A DNA stretch of 64,000 nt from Armillaria gallica (Eukaryota > Basidiomycota > Agaricomycetes > Agaricales > Physalacriaceae): positions 3,162,001 to 3,226,000 of the forward strand of contig JBANDB010000005.1 in NCBI GenBank assembly GCA_037576215.1. The letters are read 5' to 3'. Below the pieces are notes generated by a model, which had not been told where the DNA came from, did no database searches, and was given only the letters and a program-made list of their open reading frames with translations. Position numbers and translations under genes: made by a program. Shown here in pieces: positions 23,035-32,701 of this stretch. Every line of letters starts with the position of its first letter. The stretch's first letter is position 1.

Positions 23035-25145
23035 TCCCAGATCAAGGAGAGCTAGCAGTCATTCTCACACAGGATAAGGAGGGTAACTTCATCATTGAGA
23101 GTTATGCTGGGCCTCCAGGCAGACAGGATTCATTCACCAGGACGAATATCTGAGATTTCTATCTCAGCGCAAGTCAGCAAGTAAAAGAAGATCCGCTAGC
23201 CGGGTCGCTTTTTAGGATGTTTTACACCCAGAAGTACCTTGGCGATAGGCCAAGCGGAAGAACGGGTGTCCTAGTACAAGAAGTAAGGGAAACCTTGCCC
23301 ATCTTTGACATTGAAGCAATGAATCGAAGAGAAAACCAGGGGAGGCAACCAGGTAAAGCTGAGTTCGACCTGGAAGAGTTGTATGATGCACCCTCGAATG
23401 CTAGTAGCGATACCTGGCAACGGGAGGCGGTTCTTGTAACCAAGAAATATAAACCGGTGGCCTTGAAAACCAAGCCAGTGCTGACAACACTGCCTTCCAA
23501 CTTTAGAATCATCCATGATATTAAAGGAGATCCACTCGAAGGGATACCTGAATTATCACCTTACCCAGAAGATTTTAAACCAACTGGAAGGTATTCTCTT
23601 GAGCGAAAGCTTAAGATTGACAAGATACATGGGGAAGATTTCTTATGGGCTGAGGAACGTAAGTTGATGCACCATTTTATGATACTACAAAATGAAGGGT
23701 TTGCCTGGGATGACTCTGAACGGGGACACTTCCGGGAAGATTTCTTTCCACCTGTAGACATCCCGGTGATTCCACACACGCCCTGGGTACTTAAGAATAT
23801 TCCAATCCCGGCTCCGATATACCAGGATGTATGCAAGATAATCAAAACCAAGATAGATGCGGGAGTATACGAACCTTCAAATTCGTCATACTGCTCCAGG
23901 TGGTTTTGTGTATTGAAGAAAGATGGGAAAAGTTTGCGACTAGTGCATAGCCTGGAACCGTTGAATGCGGTTACCATTGCACATTCTGGCCTTCCCCTGG
24001 CAACGGAAGAATTAGCAGCTCATTTTGCAGGCAGAGCTTGCAGTGGGATCTTGGATTTATTCGTAGGATATGATGAAAGATCCTTAGCCGAATCATCCCG
24101 GGACCTTACCACATTCCAAACACCATTTGGAGCACTGCACCTGGTTACTTTGCCGATGGGCTGGACCAATTCAGTACCCATATTCCACGACGATGTAACC
24201 TTCATTTTGCAAGATGAGATACCGCATTTTACCAGGCCATACATTGACGATGTTCCAGTAAGAGGACCAGAGACCAGGTACGAGTTACCAGGAGGAGGGT
24301 ACAAGACTATACCTGAGAACCAGGGAATCCGCAGATTTGTCTGGGAACATTTCCAAGTTCTTAATTGCATCGTTCAGAGGATGAAGTATAGTGGGGGAAC
24401 CTTCTCAGGACCAAAAGCAGTTCTCTGTGCTTCAGAAATCATTGTAGTAGGACATCGATGTACCTACGAGGGAAGAAAGCCCGAAACCGAACGCATGAAA
24501 GTCATCCTTAATTGGGGACCCTGTAAAGAACTTGGAGATGTATGAGCCTTCTTGGGAACATGTGGAACCTGTCGCATGTTTATTAAAGATTATTCAAAGC
24601 TCACAGAGCCATTGACTAATCTCACCAGGTTGAAAGTACTGTTCCAATGGGGACTAGATCAAGAAGAATCAATGCAAGCTTTGAAGGATACACTAGCCAA
24701 GAGCCCGGCCCTACAATCAGTAAATTATGATTGGCCGATCATCTTGTGCATCGACACTTCCTGGCGAGCAGTAGGATTCTACATATGTCAATCCGACCCT
24801 GAAAATCCTAAGACTAGGTACTACTGCCGGTTCAGCTCCATCACCTTGAATGAATGCGAAGCAAACTTCTCCCAACCAAAGAGAGAATTATATGGGCTAC
24901 ACCTGGCCCTGATAGCTTGCAAAAATTGGGTATGGGGATCAAGAAACCTGATAGTAGAAACTGATGCAAAGTATATCTTAGGAATGTTGAGAAATCTGGA
25001 CAGTGTACCGAACGCAGCAATCAACAGGTGGATAGAAGCTATACTTCTATTCCATTTTAAGTTAGTACACATCTCTGGTAAAGTTCATGGACCAGATGGA
25101 CTTTCCAGGAGGGATTTCCAACCAGGAGATGACGAATATGGATGA
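23035..25145 (+). pseudogene. Pol (reverse transcriptase and RNase H) of gypsy element 1, no integrase
   Basis: One frame runs from about 23,030 to 25,145 and is interrupted only by TGA at 23,151 and 24,543, where CGA (Arg) would fit. RT motifs are present: LDLFVGYDE, a FGALHLVTLPMGW block, and the catalytic YIDD at about 24,240. The RNase H domain (about 24,730-25,110) shows CIDTSW, a KRELYGL glutamate, ETDAKYI and GPDGLSRR. Translation ends 15 codons later with no H2C2 zinc finger, DDE core or chromodomain before the next antisense gene, which overlaps this end by 61 bp. Either integrase was lost and replaced, or this lineage depends on another element. Confidence 0.85.
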
Positions 25146-25682
25146 CTGGAAGAAGATAACAGAAATAAGTAACACACTGGAGTTGACACCACTGGTTTAG
25201 GAGCAAGAGAGGCAGCAATAGCTTGGGCATTCGCCGCAGCCTGCTTCTCTTTCCGGTCAGAATGGATCCATCCAGTAGTGCGACCAGGAAATGTTGAGTT
25301 CTCAGGAGCTTTAGAGCCATGAGGGATTTCAAGCAGGAGCTTCCTGTTCTGACAATCCCGCTGGGCACTGAAAGCTCCTTCACGGAGAAGCGATGGTTCT
25401 TCCTGGTACGCCTGCATAAAGCGCTCCTTGTTATTGAAAAGAGGCATCTAGGTTATTGTTTAGTATGGCACGGGCAAAAATCCTTCGAACACGCACAACT
25501 CCTTCTAAGAACCGAAGGTTCTCCTTGTCAATAACCAGGACCGCATCGAAATCTGGAGTGCCATCTTTGAGAGTCGGCAGAACGGAGGGAATGGTGGGAA
25601 GATAAACTCCATTCTTGCAGCGTGAATGGAGAAGAGCAAGAGCGGCCTTGAATCTAGCAACTTGCATAGACTCGGGCGCCAT
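25085..25682 (-). CDS. Antisense gene a of gypsy element 1, unknown
   Basis: Model complement(join(25085..25447, 25497..25682)), 182 aa. The 49-nt intron has GTGCGT, an ACTAAAC branch site and CTAG, and joins LRFLEGV to MPLFNNKERF in frame. The protein begins MAPESMQVARFKAALALLHSR and has a basic, Ala-rich stretch (RKEKQAAANAQAIAASLA) near its end; no known domain is seen. It converges on, and overlaps by 61 bp, the RNase H end on the other strand. The start lies 127 bp from the point where gypsy element 2 is inserted, so its promoter was probably separated by that insertion. I infer that it is cargo of the retrotransposon, not a host gene, because it lies between RNase H and the 3' LTR. Confidence 0.55.
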
Positions 25683-25813
25683 GTAAAATGAGTATTATTT
25701 CACTGAGTCCACCAGGCAACGGGTTCTTATAGAAGATGAAATATCTCTATTATTTTCCTAAGTACAGACGGGTGTATGACACAAGCAGATGTAAGCTCGC
25801 ACAGCACGATTGT

Positions 25814-26178
25814 GTTACGATTTTTCCACTCGAACGTTATCTTATCTTATCCAGCATCTTGGCACCTCACGGCATCTCGGCCGATCGGCACCTCGGCATG
25901 AAACCCCAATGTTGCAACCCCAGAACTTCTTAAGAACCTGCAGGACAGTCTTATTTTTAGATCCCCAGATACCGTATATAAGTAGTACAGCTCTCAGCCA
26001 CGTACCCTAGCTTCGAGCTAAGTTTAATACACCCTGGACTTCTCTCTTATCGCTTGCCGAGAGTATAACACATTCACCGCCTTGCTGTAACAGATGCCAC
26101 GGCCCTATCGCCCTGTCCAAAGTGAGAGACAGAGAGTGTTAGACACCTTGTCTGTTATTCCCGAGTCCGGATATAACA
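25814..26178 (+). repeat. 5' LTR of gypsy element 2
   Basis: 365 bp, TG...CA ends. A TATATAA box lies at 25,975-25,981. Pairs with 37,432-37,797. Confidence 0.95.
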
Positions 26179-26206
26179 GTTAGCTCGAAGCTTATTACTA
26201 CAACCT

Positions 26207-27024
26207 TTGCCCGTTCATCGGAGAGGTCTCTTATGCCCCAGAAGTGCACCCGTCGACAAAAGAACCCGGACCAGAAAAACGAGCAAGAAGGAAGGCAGAA
26301 GCCGCAGAGGAAAATCAGACAAAGAAGAGCTCCTAAACGACAGGAGTGACCGGAACCTCGCGACGATGACCACTACCACTATGACTACTGCGGCTATGCC
26401 GACTACGATTGCAATATCAACTAATCTAACCAATCTGTGGCTAGCACTCCTACACCTCTTCGCCATCCTCCTCCTACAATTCCTCCTCTATCAAATCTCG
26501 CAGCTCATTCGAGACATCGAACGGCCCAGGCAGCACGATCGATGACCCCCGACCTGACTAACCAACAGACCATCACCCTAGGAACCGCGATAGCAGCTGC
26601 AACCCTTCTCTGCCTCCTTACAGCAGCTGCCGTCCTCGCATTCAGCGAACAGATTCGAGCATTCCTCCACCGGAGAGGGGTGCTCATAGTACCACCACCA
26701 CCACCAATCCCACGACACTATGTCGAACTCCCCCGACTCAACCCCGCAACCGTCAGGCCGGGGCTCTGCACCGCCCAGGCTAGGGCACGGAGCAACCGAA
26801 CTGCCACAGTCTACTTCGAATCGAACCTGGAGTTCTTTGAGAATAGGGAGACTGCCACGACCTCCACCAATGAACTACCCGCTGAACCCGAACCTGCCCA
26901 CGCTACCCACGATACGGCGGGGGACCTACGGATTGAGGACCTCTCCGATCCCCCCTTACTCCTGACTCACCTGATGACCTGTTCGGGCCTTACCCCAGCG
27001 TGCTCACTCCGGCCCCCCTCGTAA
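26207..27024 (+). pseudogene. Leader / gag N-terminal region of gypsy element 2
   Basis: Overlapping frames lie downstream of the 5' LTR. The frame at 26,542-27,024 starts MTPDLTNQQ and has a hydrophobic stretch (GTAIAAATLLCLLTAAAVLAF), then Pro-rich sequence. The frame ending at 26,545 also carries a hydrophobic helix-like run, LLHLFAILLLQFLLY. The joins to the gag frame at 27,000 are not resolved; frameshifts are likely. A membrane-active Gag N-terminus is possible but unproven. Confidence 0.4.
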
Positions 27025-27952
27025 CGTCCCTATCTCGGTCACTGAGCCCCGAGGCAACGCCCGGTGGCCTATTGAGATCAACAGCAGCGACTCCGACGAT
27101 GGTATCCCCCTCGTCATCATCAACGAGCAAGGGATACTTCACTCCGCCAACGATCCACGCCCCGCTCCCCCAGAGCCCGCGGTCGCGGGTCCCCCCTGAC
27201 CCAGAAACGATGACGACCCCCTTAATCCCTTTGGCCCCGACTACGACTGGCCTTCTCTTTCGCCCGTCGACTTCGGAATACTTGGCCCGGTGCGGGCCGA
27301 GGCCTGGGAGATCCGATGGCAGGATCTCGAGAATCGAGGGGGCTGGCATACCCCCATTCATGAGGAGATGGACGTCTACCTCACCATTAATCGAGGGGAT
27401 CCGATTCCTAGACTGGGACGAGCCCAGACGATCGCCGCCCGAATCTTTGCCAACCGACAATGGTCTGAGTATCCCCCAGCTGCCGGAAGCCGGGTACAGG
27501 GAATTCGACCCTGAACAGAGGAGGAACAGGCGGCGTTGGAACGAGCCCTCCTTCCCCTTGCTAGACTCCAGGGTGACCGCCCCGACCTTGATGGTCCCCG
27601 AGAACCGCAGGACCCAAGACCCGCAGGCTGCTCCAACATGGCCCGGGCCACTGCCAGACTCACCACCTGGGAGACCAATACCAGACTGGAGGCAACAAGG
27701 CGAATATCATGGCAGGGGAACCAGCCGTCTGGTAGCGGGCAGAGATAATGGAGAGAACATGGAGGCGGAGTTGCCAGCCAGACCAGCAGGCGCGGAGACA
27801 GATGCAGAGAGACTAGCTCAACTGGAACAACAATACACGCTCCTGCACGACCAGAACACCCAACTACAAGACAACCTGGCAGCCACCAGACTAGCCGGGC
27901 AGGGAGTAAGAGAGAGACCTCCTTTCACCTATAGCTGCTACTTTAACAGATC
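27000..27952 (+). pseudogene. Gag N-terminal part of gypsy element 2, cut by palindromic insertion
   Basis: The open frame is Pro/Arg-rich with a coiled-coil-like segment near its end (LAQLEQQYTLLHDQNTQLQD, about residues 268-287). It runs into the palindromic element at about 27,953, which supplies a spurious C-terminus. The remainder of gag resumes after 31,572 in the sequence NLAAKAALPG-like, so this is one gene split by the insertion. Confidence 0.6.
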
Positions 27953-28082
27953 AAATAGTGTCAGTTGACACACACTGAAAAGACAATATGAGTGTCAGTT
28001 GAAAATATTCAATTTCTCAGGATTATATGGTATATTAGTCAGCAGGCCAACTCTTGACATCATAACATCATCAGAAAATCCC

Positions 28083-28179
28083 GGCAGACCCGGGAATTGA
28101 ACCCAGGATCTTAAAAAGATTTATAATAATGTCACATGACTTTTCCAAGCAGAAATGCTAACCATTGTACCATACTGGC
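28083..28179 (-). other. tRNA-like segment in left arm
   Basis: Minus-strand 97-nt segment with a box-A match TGGTACAATGG and a box-B match GGTTCAATTCC, and a T-arm that can pair. The acceptor stem is poor and the box spacing long, so it is a tRNA relic or SINE-head-like sequence, not a functional tRNA. Confidence 0.5.
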
Positions 28180-30668
28180 ATTATATATTCATGTAATCAT
28201 CACTCTATATGACCTCCCTCTCTTAGATTTATAATATCCCAATTGGGCCCTCCCTTTGGTGCGCTTTGTTGCGCTTTTTTTTCCTTATTGGGTTGGTCAA
28301 ATCGGCCCATCAATTGCACCTAGAATTAGCTCTCCCATGGCATTGATGGCATCAATATCAGGCTATTTTCGGACAAAATTCGCATTTTGGCTCATTTTGG
28401 GCTTCCTCAGGCTACTGGGTGGGTCAGGGGATGGTACTAGTATATGCCTAAACATAAATAGCATAAAAGCGAACCCTCTGGTGAGGTATGGGGGCCCTGG
28501 GGAGGGGGTAAAAAGGGTAAAATAGTGTAAAATAGCGGAAAATCACCGAAAATTCGCGTTTTGGGGGTACTACGTGCATCGGATCGCTTCGAAAACTTGA
28601 CCAATGAATTCCTTGACCTTTAAAACCCCCAAACGGCCCCTCCACAGTACATGTGGCGCATTTTATGGCTAGGCATAATCGGGAAAATAGGCTTTTTATG
28701 GTACTGCGTACATTGGATCGCTCCGGGGATGCTACCAATCGATTTCTACACTATATAAACCCTAGAGTACATCTTCATATGCTATATATGACCACCGGAA
28801 TGCGATGAAAAATGGGGGATTGGGGGGGGGAAACACGGTTTATTTTGTTTTCTGGCCATCGCATCGGTCTGGGGACATCGCCAATCGATTCCTCGACCTT
28901 TAAAACCCCCAAGCGACTCTTGGTTACATTTATGGGGTCTCAGGAACGATGGCAATAATGATGTAACAGTTTAGGAGGAGCACATAGGAAAACTCGCATT
29001 TCTGAGCTTCGGAGAACTTCAGAGTTGTTACCAATGGATTCCTTGACCTTGAAAACCCCCCAGAACACCCCAGGAACACATTTAAAACCTGTGAAATCTG
29101 TGGTAAAAAAGGTGATAATGAAAATATGCGAAATACCATATATCTCGCTTTCTGAATGTCGGAGAAGGTACTTCTGGTATAGAATACATGATATATATTG
29201 TATAATAGTGTGTACAAAAGATTAGGGTGATCAGAAATGTATTGGCAGAGATATAAGGAGATCTTTCTGAAAAAAAGAAGGAGCACCCCCCAGATTTCGA
29301 GTTTCTGGTCATCCCATGGCCTGGGGACTATCAGATTCGGATTCCTGGACCCAAAAAACATAAGACTCATCTATCATCCATGGGGCTCATTTTTACTAGT
29401 GCATGATCCTTGCAGACAACATAACTTTGTGCATAAATGAGAGCACACTCATTATTTCGGAGTTTTGATACATGAACCCCATGGATGATAGATGAGTCTT
29501 ATGTTTTTTGGGTCCAGGAATCCGAATCTGATAGTCCCCAGGCCATGGGATGACCAGAAACTCGAAATCTGGGGGGTGCTCCTTCTTTTTTTCAGAAAGA
29601 TCTCCTTATATCTCTGCCAATACATTTCTGATCACCCTAATCTTTTGTACACACTATTATACAATATATATCATGTATTCTATACCAGAAGTACCTTCTC
29701 CGACATTCAGAAAGCGAGATATATGGTATTTCGCATATTTTCATTATCACCTTTTTTACCACAGATTTCACAGGTTTTAAATGTGTTCCTGGGGTGTTCT
29801 GGGGGTTTTCAAGGTCAAGGAATCCATTGGTAACAACTCTGAAGTTCTCCGAAGCTCAGAAATGCGAGTTTTCCTATGTGCTCCTCCTAAACTGTTACAT
29901 CATTATTGCCATCGTTCCTGAGACCCCATAAATGTAACCAAGAGTCGCTTGGGGGTTTTAAAGGTCGAGGAATCGATTGGCGATGTCCCCAGACCGATGC
30001 GATGGCCAGAAAACAAAATAAACCGTGTTTCCCCCCCAATCCCCCATTTTTCATCGCATTCCGGTGGTCATATATAGCATATGAAGATGTACTCTAGGGT
30101 TTATATAGTGTAGAAATCGATTGGTAGCATCCCCGGAGCGATCCAATGTACGCAGTACCATAAAAAGCCTATTTTCCCGATTATGCCTAGCCATAAAATG
30201 CGCCACATGTACTGTGGAGGGGCCGTTTGGGGGTTTTAAAGGTCAAGGAATTCATTGGTCAAGTTTTCGAAGCGATCCGATGCACGTAGTACCCCCAAAA
30301 CGCGAATTTTCGGTGATTTTCCGCTATTTTACACTATTTTACCCTTTTTACCCCCTCCCCAGGGCCCCCATACCTCACCAGAGGGTTCGCTTTTATGCTA
30401 TTTATGTTTAGGCATATACTAGTACCATCCCCTGACCCACCCAGTAGCCTGAGGAAGCCCAAAATGAGCCAAAATGCGAATTTTGTCCGAAAATAGCCTG
30501 ATATTGATGCCATCAATGCCATGGGAGAGCTAATTCTAGGTGCAATTGATGGGCCGATTTGACCAACCCAATAAGGAAAAAAAAGCGCAACAAAGCGCAC
30601 CAAAGGGAGGGCCCAATTGGGATATTATAAATCTAAGAGAGGGAGGTCATATAGAGTGATGATTACAT

Positions 30669-31324
30669 AGTGTTGCCGCAACTCGGCTAGACTCGACTCG
30701 GCTAGGCTTATGCCGACTTTGGTAATTGTTCTGAGCCGAGTCGGCTCGAGTCCATAACCATAATGTCGGCTAAGCTAGACTTCGGCTCAAGTCGGCTTGA
30801 GTTCAGACTAACGATCCAAAAAGGAAGTCACCAGGTTAATACGCACTTTCCAAGGCGAGATGGCTTGTACATCCTTCAGAATCAATACCTGATGATATAT
30901 AGGTGTTCAACTCACAAGTCTGTAAGTAAATCTTCAATATAGCTATAAATTACAGTCCCTTCACCTTTTTAGGAAAAACATCGGCTTGACCTCGGCATTT
31001 GTAAGGGCACTGATGCTCAAACTTTGGTTGTTCTGTTTTATGATATTTATGAGCATTTTGAATGTCTTGTCTTGATATGTGTTGGAAGCTAATTTTACAT
31101 AGTGCAGGGTGTGAGCTTATGTGTCCTGGGGGAGAATAAAGGTCAAGAAGACGCTGGCCAAATTAGGCACCTTCATTCAGGCTAAAGCGACTTGAGCCCG
31201 GCTTTAGCCAGCTATTTGATGAGCTTGAGCCTAGAATGAGTCTGAGCCAATCAAGACTCAGACTCGGCTTATTCAGACTCGGCTCACCGGCTCAGGCAAC
31301 TTTAAGCCGAGTCGTGGCATCACT
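30669..31324. mobile_element. 656-bp non-autonomous TIR element with GCCGAGTCGGCT-rich ends
   Basis: Inserted in the right arm of the palindrome; the intact left arm shows the empty site. Flanked by an exact 10-bp duplication ATGATTACAT (30,659-30,668 and 31,325-31,334). Terminal inverted repeats begin AGTGTTGCCGCAACTCGG and, from the other end, AGTGATGCCACGACTCGG. Many CTCGGCTC/GAGCCGAG words lie near both ends. No ORF of note. A duplication of 9-10 bp suggests a MULE-type transposase. Confidence 0.8.
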
Positions 31325-31345
31325 ATGATTACATGAATATATAAT

Positions 31346-31442
31346 GCCAGTATGGTACAGTGGTTAGCATTTCTGCTTGGAAAAGTCATGTGACATTATT
31401 ATAAATCTTTTTAAAATCCTGGGTTCAATTCCCGGGTCTGCC
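31346..31442 (+). other. tRNA-like segment in right arm
   Basis: Plus-strand counterpart of 28,083-28,179: box A TGGTACAGTGG at 31,353 and box B GGTTCAATTCC near 31,422, CTGGG/CCCGG T-stem. Degenerate acceptor stem. Confidence 0.5.
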
Positions 31443-31586
31443 GGGATTTTCTGATGATGTTATGATGTCAAGAGTTGGCCTGCTGACTAATATACCATAT
31501 AATCCTGAGAAATTGAATATTTTCAACTGACACTCATATTGTCTTTTCAGTGTGTGTCAACTGACACTATTTAAGTAGAAATCTAG

Positions 31587-32701
31587 CAGCTAAGGCTGCT
31601 CCTTTACCTGGCCCTGACAGGGACCAATTTTCGGTCCCTTGACCACCTGACTTTAGTCCCCTGACTCAGGGACCAATGGGAGCTTGGAATCCTGATCACC
31701 CTCCTGCCATTCTCGGGGTAAAACCCATCCTTCGCAAGCTTCCGGCCCCTTTCGCTGGGGCACACGACGACATTGAATGTTTTCTTGGAGATTGTACCCA
31801 GTACTTCGAAACGTTCCGACACTACTCCCAGGGGGTATCCTCTTTGATGGTGAGATTCGCCACCTCCCTCTTAGAGGGAGACGCGGAAGCATGGTGGGTA
31901 CATCTCCACGATGACTATTGGTACATACCCCCCGAACCACCGCTCCCTTCGACCCCTGAAGAGGATGCCGACTACAAAGCAGGACCACGGTATCGTTACC
32001 CTCTGTGGGAGGACTTCGTGCACGACTTCCGCAAGGAGTTCCGTGACCCCACCATCGAATTGGTCCACGAGAGAAAGATGGGCGAGATCAAGATGGGTGG
32101 TGACCCGGCCCACGTATTCTTTAGAAGGATGGAGCGCGAGGCCAAATTGGCCAACCGACTCGTCGACCAGTCGGAAAGGAGGGTTCTAGTCAATGCGGTA
32201 CGAAAAGGGATACCACCAAGCTACGGCGCGGCCATCGCGAATATTGGATTCAGGATTCCCCGCACCTATACCAACTGGAAGCAGCAGATTGAGCAGATGT
32301 ACAAAGAACGACAAAAGCAGAAGGTCTTCGAACAGACCCAGGGAATCGAGCGATACGCCGACAAGAAACCCAAAGACGCCCCTAAAACCTTGACTCCCCC
32401 CAAAAAGCCTTCTACGGACACCGCCACTAAATGACCAACAACCGAAACTCCACCACGAGACAGCGGGGGACGATGGGTACCAGTCACGGTAACCAACTAC
32501 GGGGGCCAGGGGCAGGCGATGGATATCGATGCCAAGAAGGCGAAGCAGCGCCGGGAAGGGCGCTGCTACCGGTGCGATGAGCTGGGACACCTTAGCAAGG
32601 ATTGTCCCCACAAGGGAGAGAAACGAGAGGTGCACGCAGTGGAAGCGGCACCGGAACCACTCCCACAGGTCCCAGTGAAAGCCGAGGAAGTAAAAGAGTA
32701 G
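31587..32701 (+). pseudogene. Gag capsid and nucleocapsid of gypsy element 2
   Basis: One frame (ending TAG at 32,701) is interrupted only by TGA at 31,640 and 32,432, each where Arg would fit. The capsid domain (retrotransposon gag family) spans about 31,740-32,320 with W/F-rich motifs such as GDAEAWW and WEDFVHDFRKEF. The nucleocapsid has a canonical zinc knuckle C-X2-C-X4-H-X4-C, CYRCDELGHLSKDC, near 32,566. The protein packages element RNA into virus-like particles. The pol frame overlaps its end by about 100 nt in the -1 frame, so pol may normally be made by frameshifting; no classic slippery heptamer was found. Confidence 0.8.

Larger units (their letters stand above)
27953..31572. mobile_element. 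Palindromic foldback element with tRNA-like ends
   Basis: Arms of about 1.43 kb (27,953-29,390 and 29,472-31,572) are near-perfect inverted repeats around an 81-bp loop. The right arm is longer only because a 656-bp element is inserted at 30,669. Ends read AAATAGTGTCAGTTGAC. A possible imperfect target duplication is TTTAACAGA / TTTAAGTAGA. It carries no transposase. Each arm contains a tRNA-like segment and diverged tandem units. Long inverted arms plus a roughly 9-bp duplication would suit a MULE-like foldback, but this is inference. Confidence 0.8.

Noticed and set aside
25146..25813. Integrase of gypsy element 1 hidden beyond the RNase H stop
   Set aside because: Reading all plus frames to the insertion point and after 37,803 shows no H2C2 finger or DDE motifs.
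28086..28180. Functional tRNA gene
   Set aside because: Boxes A and B are present but the acceptor stem does not pair well and the spacing is too long; kept only as tRNA-like.
28448..30603. Mirror-image open frames in the palindrome arms
   Set aside because: They are the same sequence read in both arms and have no recognised motif or codon bias.
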